From the NCBI GenBank assembly GCA_963794955.1, contig CAWCGF010000032.1:1-64000 (forward strand): DNA of 64,000 nt. Direction: 5' to 3'. Below, one piece after another: positions 1 to 9,306 of this stretch. This DNA comes from JAFDVL01 sp963794955. Lineage in GTDB: Bacteria > Acidobacteriota > Blastocatellia > RBC074. The translations under genes and the position numbers were made by a program. The notes beneath the pieces are model-generated. The model saw nothing but the letters and a program-made list of their open reading frames with translations, had not been told where the DNA came from and made no database searches. How positions within the stretch are numbered: position 1 is the stretch's first letter; each line of letters starts with the position of its first letter.

Positions 1-3000
1 TCCCCACGTGCGTGGGGGTGAACCGAAAGTAGCAAAAAAACAGGTAACATTTGAAGCAATTGTCCCCACGTGCGTGGGGGTGAACCGGAATCTGGCGAGC
101 GATTCAGCTCCGCCGATATTGTCCCCACGTGCGTGGGGGTGAACCGTCCTGAAGGCCGCTACAAAGGGCGAATTGGCGATTGTCCCCACGTGCGTGGGGG
201 TGAACCGGTAAGAGGCGGGCGCAAGTTCACAACGACACTATTCTGTCCACGTGCGTGGGGGTGAACCGTAAGCACAAGCTAAGCAGGAGAGAGCAAAAGA
301 ATTGTCCCCACGTGCGTGGGGGTGAACCGTTTACGATCCACCAAGCTTTAATTTTCCTCAGATTGTCCCCACGTGCGTGGGGGTGAACCGACGTAAGTCT
401 TGTAATTCAATCTCTCGTAAACATTGTCCCCACGTGCGTGGGGGTGAACCGGATAGCAAGGCATAGAAGTTACTTTATTCCAACATCGTCCCCACGTGCG
501 TGGGGGTGAACCAGCCGCGTCTCTCTCCAGTCGCGGTATCCAGCGCATTGTCCCCACATGCGTGGGGGTGAACCGGAACAGATTTAAATCTATGACTGAC
601 GCATTTGTCCCCACATGCGTGGGGGTGAACCGTAACAGTAAAGCTCGCGCACGAGAGCAAAGACATTGTCCCCACGTGCGTGGGGGTGAACCGAAGGCCC
701 GACAAGCTAAGCATTCGTGCGCCGATTGTCCCCACGTGCGTGGGGGTGAACCGAGTCCGAAAATATTAGGCAAAACCTGCGCATTGTCCCCACGTGCGTG
801 GGGGTGAACCGCTCCGCGGTGTGGCGGTGCTGTTCCGTAGCATTGTCCCCACGTGCGTGGGGGTGAACCGAACGACCTCATACGTGCGAAACACGAACAG
901 ACATTGTCCCCACGTGCGTGGGGGTGAACCGGTTACCGCATACGGACGATTATCGCAGGCTGCGAATTGTCCCCACAGGCGTGGGGGTGAACCGAACTTG
1001 GTGCTTACTGTCTTGGACCGATACCGCGGTTGTCCCCACAGGCGTGGGGGTGAACCGGGTTGCGCAGACATGACCGGGTCTCAATCATCCATTGTCCCCA
1101 CAGGCGTGGGGGTGAACCGCCAGATTTACCGCTGAACAGACCAAGCTAGATACTGTCCCCACAGGCGTGGGGGTGAACCCGCAGACGGACTACGCGGAAG
1201 GTGCCGACCGTGCATTGTCCCCACAGGCGTGGGGGTGAACCGACCTGGCGACAGTTGCCAGGAAGCCGAAGGTACATATGTCCCCACAGGCGTGGGGGTG
1301 AACCGGCAAAAGTGCGAAACGGGCTACGGATAGCCGCTTGTCCCCACAGGCGTGGGGGTGAACCGGTGGCCGTTTAAAACGTGCTGCTGACGGGGCTATA
1401 TGTCCCCACAGGCGTGGGGGTGAACCGGCTGCGAAGCTGCTCCCTGATTGCGCCAAGGTTTTATTGTCCCCACAGGCGTGGGGGTGAACCGATAACCGAT
1501 ATGCGCTTTGCTGTGGCTCACATACGTCATTGTCCCCACAGGCGTGGGGGTGAACCGTCTTCGTCTGCTCGATGCCACAGGAGATCGGCAAATTCCCCAC
1601 AGGCGTGGGGGTGAACCGTGGAGCTACTGAATGGTTCTCGAACGGCGCTATTGTCCCCACAGGCGTGGGGGTGAACCGATGCAAGTGGATTGGCCAGTAC
1701 CAGTACGCAATTGTCCCCACAGGCGTGGGGGTGAACCGGCATGACCAGGCACATGCGACGATCCGGCGATTGTCCCCACAGGCGTGGGGGTGAACCGGCT
1801 TGCCGCGCATGGCGACGGTGACCTATTGTCCCCACAGGCGTGGGGGTGAACCGGATGCGAAGAGCTAGGTCTCGTTACACGACATTACTCCCCACAGGCG
1901 TGGGGGTGAACCGCGATAGGCCAGCGGCGACGAATCGATGGCGTATTGTCCCCACAGGCGTGGGGGTGAACCGCGTGTGGAACGTTGATCGATTCGAACC
2001 ACGGCCATTGTCCCCACAGGCGTGGGGGTGAACCGCGGTAGTACGCCCAAGCGCTAGCATACGAAATGTATTGTCCCCACAGGCGTGGGGGTGAACCGAC
2101 GGTGGCGTGCTATCGGCATGCGTCGACGCATTGTCCCCACAGGCGTGGGGGTGAACCGCTATGCCAGAGCGGCGCGTAGAGCTGGAATTAGTCCCCACAG
2201 GCGTGGGGGTGAACCGGTCGCCCGTGAACCGGCACGCGCAGTCTGAACTTGTCCCCACAGGCGTGGGGGTGAACCGCCTGTGACGTTCTACCAATCGCAG
2301 CCTCGACATTGTCCCCACAGGCGTGGGGGTGAACCGTGTCACCGATGACGGTTTCTCACGCACAGCAACATTGTCCCCACAGGCGTGGGGGTGAACCGTC
2401 CCAGCTCGGGTCTAACTTCGACGCTACAGCGATTGTCCCCACAGGCGTGGGGGTGAACCGGCGACAGTCATCGGCAACGGCAGTGGCCGGGGCATTATCC
2501 CCACAGGCGTGGGGGTGAACCGGTTGCACGGTGCCATGCCTCGAACAGGCCCATCGCATTGTCCCCACAGGCGTGGGGGTGAACCGGTCGGAGACGCTAG
2601 TACTCACTGGCGTTGGACATTGTCCCCACAGGCGTGGGGGTGAACCGAGTAATGCTGACAAGTCGCAGGCTGCTCAATTGTCCCCACAGGCGTGGGGGTG
2701 AACCGGGTAGTGCATTGAATCAGGCAAGGCGGTGACGGACTGGTGAGGATTATCCCCACAGGCGTGGGGGTGAACCGTGTTGACTGGCAATCGGCTGCAA
2801 CTCGCAGGTATTGTCCCCACAGGCGTGGGGGTGAACCGATCCACACCAGGCAATTTGAGCGGGCTGAACATTATCCCCACAGGCGTGGGGGTGAACCGAG
2901 AATGCAGCATGGCATTTCTGTACGACAAAATTGTCCCCACAGGCGTGGGGGTGAACCGAAGCCTCAAGGCTACGGAAACTTGCAGGCGATTCCCCACAGG

Positions 3001-4252
3001 CGTGGGGGTGAACCGGGTCGCCACTACGGCAAAGCTGACCGACCGTATGTCCCCACGCGCGTGGGGGTGAACCGAGCTCCGCACCAGTACGGTCACCGCA
3101 GCGTACGCATTGTCCCCACGCGCGTGGGGGTGAACCGTCGTACGAGCGCGCACTTCCTGGCCGCTCAGTTACATTGTCCCCACGCGCGTGGGGGTGAACC
3201 GCAACGGCCGTCGACGACCCGCGAGGTCGCAGACGATTGTCCCCACGCGCGTGGGGGTGAACCGATGGACTGTTTCTTCGCAACGAGTAAGCTCCTGAGC
3301 TCATTGTCCCCACGGCGTGGGGGTGAACCGGTGCGCGAGCATCAAAGCGTGGAGCCTCGTGCCATCGTCCCCACGCGCGTGGGGGTGAACCGGAGGGATC
3401 GCGCAGCGCAAGACGGCACAGCGACGTTGTCCCCACGCGCGTGGGGGTGAACCGTGGCGACGGCGCGCGCCTTTCAGATCCTCGCCGCGTCGTCCCCACG
3501 CGCGTGGGGGTGAACCGCCGGTCCTGTTCCACCTGGCACCGAGCGACCGCGAACGTGTCCCCACGCGCGTGGGGGTGAACCGACGCGGGCGGCCGCCGCG
3601 TGCGCACGAGTCGCGTCGTCCCCACGCGCGTGGGGGTGAACCGCTCTGGTGAGAGAAGCATTTATTTTGCTATTTGATTGTCCCCACGTGCGTGGGGGTG
3701 AACCGGGTTCTTGGGCGGCTCTCTTCAGTATAACGAATTGTCCCCACGTGCGTGGGGGTGAACCGAGCAATAAAAAAGGCTGAGGCGCAACAAAAGCATT
3801 GTCCCCACGTGCGTGGGGGTGAACCGTTAGTTCTTTTTTGGGGCTTAGTCAGACCCCAATTGTCCCCACGTGCGTGGGGGTGAACCGTTTGCGTCCTGAT
3901 CGAAAACATAATTCGTTGTATTGTCCCCACGTGCGTGGGGGTGAACCGGACTCCTGCCTGTTGTTTAGCCCGCCCAACGAGCATTGTCCCCACGTGCGTG
4001 GGGGTGAACCGGCTTCCAGCTGCCACGCTCGGCGTCGAGCCGGATTCCCACGTGCGTGGGGGTGAACCGCTGATTACGGCGACTCTGAAGTTCAGCTTCA
4101 AATTGTCCCCACGTGCGTGGGGGTGAACCGTATTGCGACGCGCGACGATCAAGCCCACTTCAATTGTCCCCACGTGCGTGGGGGTGAACCGGTGTAGGTA
4201 ATATTCGCGCTTTGGGCTTTGGCATTGTCCCCACGTGCGTGGGAGTGAATTG
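1..4252 (+). CRISPR. Type I-E-like CRISPR array, 70 repeats, trailer end inside window
   Basis: Seventy repeats are visible, the first cut by the window edge, with a period near 61 bases (about 29 repeat plus 32 spacer). Each repeat has a stem CCCCAC/GTGGGG around a four-base loop and ends GTGAACCG, as type I-E repeats do (Cas6e-type hairpin). The loop varies in blocks: GTGC, ATGC at two repeats (550, 607), GTGC again, AGGC from 969 to 3015, GCGC from 3049 to 3643, then GTGC to the end. The last repeat (4227-4252) is degenerate (GGGAGTGAATTG), which marks the trailer. With the standard I-E orientation, the leader and any cas genes lie left of the window. Damaged repeats occur near 245, 1594, 1889, 2990, 3306 and 4045. 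Subtype is inferred from the repeat only. Confidence 0.97.
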
Positions 4253-4384
4253 TGGAGCCTCGGCATCATCCCGCGCAGAAAGAACAGCTTGCTGAAGCGG
4301 AGTCATCCACATACAACCCGAAGGAATGCTCTAAACATATCCTCGAAACGAAACTAACCTTAGAGGACGCCACCTTGCTCCGCT

Positions 4385-4924
4385 TTAGGGCTTCGTTGCC
4401 GAGGGCTTGTTTTTGATGGGCTGATAGGCCTTGACGGACTTAAGCGAAACCCACAAATGCTTGCACTCTTTGCGTCCTTCCAGCTTCCCGCGCTGGACAA
4501 GATCGGTGATGGATTGCTTCGATAATCCGAGCAGTTCCATTGCATACCGCGCTGAAATCCATTGGGCAGCGGCAGCACGCTCTTGCCTGGTCAGTTTGCG
4601 CAGTTGTACCTGCTCTAAATAATCTGCCAGATGGGTCGGTTTGCCGCGCTGCTTCGGCAACTGAGGAGCGTGTTGCGCCTGGAGTGTTTGCAAATGCTTG
4701 GTGCCAATTCCTGTTTCGCGCTGCACTTCATGGGGCAAAGCACCTTCCCGAAATAACTTAATGGCTCGCTCGGCGCGTTGCTTTTGCTCCAGTCCAAAGG
4801 GCGTAAAAGATTTCCGACAAACCCGGCAGAGATAGCCTTGATGCTGCCCCTTCGGGCTTCCTGTTTTTACCAGGCGCTTGGCGTGGCAGTAAGGACAAGG
4901 ATCAAAGACGGATTGCTTGGGCAT
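4385..4924 (-). CDS. Zinc-ribbon plus helix-turn-helix DNA-binding protein
   Basis: This 179-residue protein opens with a four-Cys zinc ribbon (CPYC near residue 10, CRVC near 33) like those at the N-terminus of IS1-type proteins. A resolvase-like HTH follows (about 50-90), and then an excisionase/MerR-like HTH (about 105-160, RYAMELLGLSKQSITDLV). No transposase catalytic domain is present. It starts 6 bases after the S1/P1 nuclease stop and is probably cotranscribed with it. It could be a regulator or a mobile-element accessory protein. I recognise the domain types but not a named family. Confidence 0.7.
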   Translation of the reverse strand: MPKQSVFDPCPYCHAKRLVKTGSPKGQHQGYLCRVCRKSFTPFGLEQKQRAERAIKLFREGALPHEVQRETGIGTKHLQTLQAQHAPQLPKQRGKPTHLADYLEQVQLRKLTRQERAAAAQWISARYAMELLGLSKQSITDLVQRGKLEGRKECKHLWVSLKSVKAYQPIKNKPSATKP

Positions 4925-4930
4925 AACGAA

Positions 4931-6047
4931 CTACGGACAATTCCCTGCCTTGCGATAGCCAGCCTGTTTGGCTTCGGCTTCGGTCTGGAATAATACGCGG
5001 TTTTTCTCACTGACATTTTTATAATTCGGGCAGGTCGGCAGATGGTAGATGTGGCTCCGTTTGTTGCCGCGCACGGCGGCGTCTGGCGATGGTGGCAGCT
5101 TCGTGGCCAGGGCCAGCAAAGTGTCGGCTAAGCGATAACCGGCTAAGGTGAGGCGACGCTCGGCTACGGGTTTGGTGGTGGAAATGTAATCACGGGGCAA
5201 GACTGCGCCATTGTCTTTGTCCGCTCCGCCTTTGATTGTGCCCCGGCGATAGGCGTACTGGACGGCTGAGCGAAAGCTTTCCTGTGCCCATTCGGTGAAT
5301 CGTTTTTCCGGCAGTTCGCTCAGGCGGCGGCGATTGAAGCTGGCGCGCAGTTTCGCGGCTTCGTTGCTCGTAGCTTGGAAACGCTCGCTGCCCAAAAATC
5401 AACCCATCCCAAAGCGCGTGCAGGTTAATCGTCGCAGACTCCGGTGTGACGCGAATGAAAATCGCATTGCCGCCGCGATCTCCTTTCGGATACTCGGCGC
5501 TGAATAACGCGGTCGTGTGCAAGGGTTGATGCACGTCGCCGATGAGATGAAAGAGCCAGGTGAGCGCTACGGCTTTGTCAGTGGCGGACGCATTCGATTG
5601 CAAGACGGCCAGGTTGAGCTCGTATGCCTTCAGGATATTTTCGGGCGCAGGTGGCGGCGGCGCGAGTTTGTCGTAATCCGTTTTTGAGACGACAGGAAAG
5701 TTGATGTAATGCCAGGCCGGATGATCAAAGCTGGAGCCGCGCGTATCATCGGCCCAGCGCGCCGCCTGCGCGAACAAATACATTTCGGCCTCGTCGCCTT
5801 TCAAACCTTGTTCCTGAATCTGCGCCTGCCATTTCGGAGCATCAGGATGTTCTTTGAGCAAGGCAATGATTTGAGTCAGGGCTTGCCGATTGCTGGCTTT
5901 GAGTTCTTTGTAAGCGATGATGCCGGTGACCATATGCCCGGCGCGATTCCAGGCGTGGACAAGCGGCGCACAGAGCAAGCCTGCTGCGAAAATGAAGATG
6001 AGAGTGAAGGCGAGGCGGTGGCGTCTGTCATTATCGAGTGGAATCAT
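4931..6047 (-). CDS. S1/P1 nuclease with C-terminal Cys domain (frameshifted)
   Basis: This is a secreted zinc-dependent single-strand nuclease of the S1/P1 family. The ATG at 6047 gives a signal peptide ending VHA, after which the mature chain begins with the metal-ligand Trp (WNRAGHMV). Further family motifs are WHYINFP, HLIGDVHQPLH, GDRGGN and NLHALWDG. Near 5394 the frame changes in a run of five T (coding strand); four T would restore GLILGSERF and continue to the stop at 4931. The last 45 residues (SHIYHLPTCPNY ... AGYRKAGNCP) form an Ada-like small Cys domain that classical S1/P1 enzymes lack. The longer open frame reaching 6425 has no signal peptide at its start and is rejected. The frameshift may be a homopolymer error. 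Confidence 0.85.
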
Positions 6048-7156
6048 TGCCTTCACAGGCTGCTGCGCGTGTCGCGCGCCAGGGTAGTGCGAAAATAGAA
6101 AAAGCCGAGACAGCGATGCCTCAGCTTTCTCCCTAGCTATTTCGTATGCGAGCTTTTCCTCAGCTTTTAGATACGTCCAATGCGTCGCCTCTTCCAGTTT
6201 TCCTGCCAGCGACGGAGGGAGAGCGGGAAGGCTATTGAAGTGTACGGTCGTGTAGCGGGATTTTTGGTGTAAAGGCGTGATCCGTACTTGCGAGCTATGG
6301 TAGCTACCTTTTGCGGGCAAGGTCAGTTGGGCTGACAAAATCTTTGGCAAAAGGCTCGCGGACAAAAGAAAGGTGAGAGAAGAAATCAGGACGTTCGGTG
6401 GCCCCGAACTGCTGCCAATGAACAACCCAACTAAAAGGTGACAACAGTCAACCGAACGTCCTTATTCCGGCAAACTAAATAGCGACTTGCGTGCCACAAA
6501 GAAGCAATCAGCTTGTGACAAGATAACTTGTGTAAACGCAATGAGCGTGACCCCTCAGCGATCAGGAGAGGCGGTCGATTTGCTTAAAAAGTGACAGATT
6601 CTGTCCCCCTTAAGATGACACATTGCGCTGTCAGAATTTGTCCTACGCCAGGTTCTTAATTAGCAATGGGTGCTGTCACGGTGGCGCGACGCTGCCAATT
6701 TTTGCAAGGATGTTTCCGTTGTTCTTGAGAGCCGCGCCGGAACTCGCTATGATGGTGGCAATCGTTAAATCTTTCTTGTAAGGATTGATGCGGCTTGGGT
6801 GGCTGTTGTTACCAAATTCAATTACCCAAGCCTGTTCTATTTATGCGACGACAGTAGGCCGGATTGCTTGCAGGCCAATATTAATAACCTGGGGAAAACT
6901 AAGCATTGAGCAATCCCGTAGGCGATCTGCGAGGGATTCTATCCCGCGAACGGTCATAATCGGAACCTTTTCAACGCCAAGGTTCAAAGGGGCAAAGGTT
7001 CAAAGAACAGCCATAGATTCAGGTGTCACTTTGCCCCTTTGCAGTAAAACTAAGGTTCAATTTATGCCCGTTCACGGTATAATAATTTTAGCAATTTGTT
7101 TGTCCAGCGATTTACATGCTCCCTGATGATCTATTTTCGCTAAAGGAGGGAACACC
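6048..7156. other. 1.1-kb stretch without a supported gene
   Basis: No open frame here has convincing coding character. Two inverted repeats are visible: 12-base arms (AGGACGTTCGGT at 6388-6399 and its complement at 6451-6462), and 13-base arms rich in CAAAGGGGCAAAG (6985-6997 and 7029-7041). A 113-codon frame from 6785 crosses the second inverted repeat and has no family resemblance. Confidence 0.5.
6985..7041. repeat. Intergenic word hairpin (CAAAGGGGCAAAG)
   Basis: Perfect 13-base arms CAAAGGGGCAAAG and CTTTGCCCCTTTG are separated by 31 bases. The word AAGGTTCAAAG recurs around them. This is one of a set of intergenic hairpins in the window, each built from a different word. Confidence 0.7.
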
Positions 7157-7486
7157 TTGACCTTTCTATTATGGTTGTTCTTTACTGTGCTGGCCGTCGG
7201 GATTGCGCCACGCTTCATCGCGCGGCAGCTCACCAAAGGTAGAGGCCAGTACGTGGAGATTCCCGGCAAAGCCGTAACCTGGGGCGTAGGCTCCTTTTTG
7301 TTGTTGTATCTCGCCGTTACTGTCCCCTGGTTGGTAATAAGCTGGACGGGCGCTATTGGCGCACCCTGGTTGCTTACCGGGCTTATCCTCGGTACCCCGG
7401 TTGCAGCCTGGGCCAGCAAGAAATGGTACCGCGCTTTTAAAGACGGTAGCCTGCTGGGAGGAGGAAGCAAAAAATATCTTTCCTAA
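7157..7486 (+). CDS. Small membrane protein, unknown function
   Basis: This is a 109-residue protein with three hydrophobic segments (about 2-20, 44-66 and 70-90) and a basic, Gly-rich tail (SKKWYRAFKDGSLLGGGSKK). The TTG start at 7157 is supported by a strong ribosome binding site, AAAGGAGGG, five bases upstream. No family was recognised. It stands alone between a gene-poor stretch and the minus-strand HNH operon. Confidence 0.6.
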   Translation: MTFLLWLFFTVLAVGIAPRFIARQLTKGRGQYVEIPGKAVTWGVGSFLLLYLAVTVPWLVISWTGAIGAPWLLTGLILGTPVAAWASKKWYRAFKDGSLLGGGSKKYLS

Positions 7487-7606
7487 CAACCCCCCCCACC
7501 ATATCCACACCTCCCCAAAGTGATCCACAACCTAACCGCTTGTTCATTTCAGCCAGTTGACCGAGTTCTTAATGGCGGCAGGAGCGCGCCGATACAGGGA
7601 TCGTTT

Positions 7607-7962
7607 TCAACTATTGCGGCTCTCCTCCGGCGGAAAATCAAAGGAAAACAAACACGGCTGGCGCAACAATCGCTTGCACATGCGAGTGAACTTGGCGCGG
7701 CGCAGGTTGTCCGGGCGGTCGTGGTGAGATGGCACTCCTGGCACAGGGCGCGCAGGTTCGCGGGCTTGTTATTAGTCGGATCGTGATCAAGATGAGCGCA
7801 GGCAAGAACGACCGGGCCGTGCCGAGCCGTAAATAATCGTCGTTGCCCGTGCAGCACGCCGCAATGTTCGCACTTTCCTTTTGCACGACCGAAGCGAATG
7901 CGGCGGCTGATCTGCGACCAATTGGGTGCGTAGAGCAAGCGGTTTTCTGGTTTAATCGGCAT
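7607..7962 (-). CDS. HNH endonuclease-like protein (frameshifted)
   Basis: The N-terminal part (NWSQISRRIRFGRAKGKC) carries CEHC near residue 30, then HLDHDP and CQECH, the zinc-binding and catalytic pattern of small HNH nucleases of phages and mobile elements. After CQECHL the likely frame changes near 7731; the next frame reads HHDRPDNLRRAKFTRMCKRL, as HNH relatives do, and stops at 7607. The ATG at 7962 lies four bases after the previous gene's stop, so this is the last gene of a compact minus-strand operon. A lost base in CATCTCACC would explain the shift. Confidence 0.7.
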
Positions 7963-7966
7963 CGGC

Positions 7967-8298
7967 TTATTCTGCGGTTGGATCCCTCAGCTTCTGGAAA
8001 AGCTCACGTACAAAACCACGGGCCAGCTTTTCCAAAATCATTTGCTCGATCTGGTGCAAGGCTTCCAGGCCGTGCGTGGCGTCGTGTGCGGAGCGCGCGC
8101 GAGAAATGTTTCGCTGGCGCTGCGGCAGGCTCCGTCAGAACTTGGGGTCACACTGAAACCAATGGCGATCAGGTTCGTAAACTGGCGCTCGGCATGCTGT
8201 CGGCGAATTTGCTCAATGGTATCGCGGACCGCATCGTCGGACTGTGCCAGCGCGGCGGCAAGGTCTTGCAACTCGGCTTCATCAAAGGGATGGCTCAT
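7967..8298 (-). CDS. Unknown small protein of mobile-element operon (frameshifted)
   Basis: The ATG at 8298 overlaps the preceding gene's stop. The N-terminal half is acidic and helical (MSHPFDEAELQDLAAALAQS). Near 8140 the coding frame probably changes; the next frame continues with a helical segment (ATHGLEALHQIEQMILEK) and ends at 7967, just before the HNH start. The total is about 110 residues. I do not recognise it. The tight spacing to its neighbours suggests a phage- or ICE-type cassette. Confidence 0.5.
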
Positions 8299-8567
8299 AG
8301 GGGTTTCTCCTGGGCAATGCGAACGGTGATAAATTCGCCCTGATACGATGCGTGGGCTTGGAGTGCGTTAATACCTGCGAGCAAGTCTGCGCGCTGCACT
8401 TCGTCGGCACACTCCCAGATGCGGTTGGTAAGCGTGCCCAGATTGAACATGACAAAGGGCATCATCTCTTGCAGCCATTGCGCTGAACCGCGCACAGCAA
8501 AACTAATTTGATTGTCGCCTTCAGTGCGTTCGACTTCGATCACGGCGGGTTGGTTCTTTTTCTTCAT
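8295..8567 (-). CDS. Unknown 90-residue protein of mobile-element operon
   Basis: The ORF is intact, with stop-start overlaps on both sides (upstream stop within its ATG at 8567; the next ATG at 8298 overlaps its end). It begins with a basic run (MKKKNQ) and is predicted mixed alpha/beta (VIEVERTEGDNQISFAVRG). No family was recognised. Overlapping spacing on both sides indicates translational coupling in one operon. Confidence 0.6.
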   Translation of the reverse strand: MKKKNQPAVIEVERTEGDNQISFAVRGSAQWLQEMMPFVMFNLGTLTNRIWECADEVQRADLLAGINALQAHASYQGEFITVRIAQEKPL

Positions 8568-9016
8568 AGCAGTCCTTTCAGTTGGGCCACGGTTCCGGCC
8601 AGCTCGGGACGCGTGGCGAGATCGTCAATAATCGCTGGCAACCACAGTTTTTCGACTTCGGTTAAGTTCGCTTTGCGGAGTAACCAGTCAGCGGTTTGCA
8701 AGTTGGCGGTGAGCGTTTCTTCCTGGCTGGGGCGGGGCGCAGGCTGCTGCTGCTGCTGCCAACGTTCAATGAGGTGATCGTCGGTTCCCTCTAACCAAAG
8801 CTTGTGCGCGAGACCGGCGTTGCGCGCCTGGTTGTGCGGTTTTACATCGTCCAGGTAATCCAGTATGAAAGTTTCCGCAAACTGCGAGAGGGCAGCAGCC
8901 GCCGCCAGTTTGTGGGCGCGCGCGCGTATGGCTGCTGCTGCTGCTGGCACAGCGGCGGCAGCGGCCTTTTCTTCTTTCTTCTGCTTCTTCTTCTTATTCT
9001 TTACATGGGGCGGCAT
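8564..9016 (-). CDS. Unknown Ala/Lys-rich protein of mobile-element operon
   Basis: From the ATG at 9016 the protein has 150 residues. It opens with a Lys-rich stretch and Ala runs, then a helical region with a Gln run near the middle (ERWQQQQQPAPRPS), and ends in a Leu-rich helical domain (EVEKLWLPAIIDDL). It overlaps the upstream HTH gene by 23 bases and the downstream gene by one ATGA. The composition resembles small DNA-binding or terminase-small-like phage proteins, but no diagnostic motif is seen. An earlier start is possible but would read through the GGCATCGCC repeats at 9011-9074. Confidence 0.5.
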   Translation of the reverse strand: MPPHVKNKKKKQKKEEKAAAAAVPAAAAAIRARAHKLAAAAALSQFAETFILDYLDDVKPHNQARNAGLAHKLWLEGTDDHLIERWQQQQQPAPRPSQEETLTANLQTADWLLRKANLTEVEKLWLPAIIDDLATRPELAGTVAQLKGLL

Positions 9017-9306
9017 TGCCTGCTGGGGAGTCCGGCATCGCCTGCCGGGGTACCCCGGCATCGCCTGCCGGGGGGGCAATCCATTCGATCTTATCCGTCA
9101 GGGCATAAATCCAGGTATAGCCGGTGCGTTCCTGCGTGCGTTTGACCATCTGGCGTTGCTCCAGGTGTCGCATTGCATCACGCGCGGATCGTAAGGACAT
9201 TTTGCATAAAGTGGCGGCGTGGGTGAGTGATTCGAAGAAGGGTTTTTTTCCGCCGCTTGTGACGCGTGCCAGATGACAATAGAGGCGGAAGGCAAAGACA
9301 CTTATA
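8994..9306 (-). pseudogene. HTH DNA-binding protein, 5' end removed by IS insertion
   Basis: The open minus frame reads VFAFRLYCHLARVTSGGKKP, then KMSLRSARDAMRHLEQRQMV and KRTQERTGYTWIYALT. This is a winged-helix pattern like replication or phage regulatory HTH proteins. The frame is open across the IS630 edge but no start codon is credible: the native 5' end is missing at 9306/9307, exactly at the IS630-like terminus. It is the first surviving gene of the operon that runs leftward to the HNH gene. Confidence 0.6.
9011..9074. repeat. Three tandem GC-rich 19-base repeats
   Basis: Three imperfect copies of CGGCATCGCCTGCCGGGGT lie at 9011-9029, 9033-9051 and 9056-9074. They span the overlap between the HTH gene's 3' end and the next gene's 5' end, so they add low-complexity residues to the HTH tail. 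Confidence 0.7.

Noticed and set aside
2000..2012. GATTCGAACC resembling a tRNA T-loop
   Set aside because: It is within one CRISPR spacer and no cloverleaf can be built around it.
70..4269. Many apparent repeat proteins on both strands across 1-4269 (SPPRTWGQ, VHPHARGDN, CPHVRGGEP units)
   Set aside because: They are translations of the CRISPR repeat in several frames, interrupted by spacers. No ribosome binding sites and no frame is preferred.
6048..6425. N-terminal extension of the S1/P1 nuclease to 6425
   Set aside because: It would put 126 residues before a normal signal peptide. The ATG at 6047 has GAAGG upstream and gives the expected mature Trp.
6785..7126. 113-codon plus frame
   Set aside because: It crosses the CAAAGGGGCAAAG hairpin, has no ribosome binding site or family likeness.
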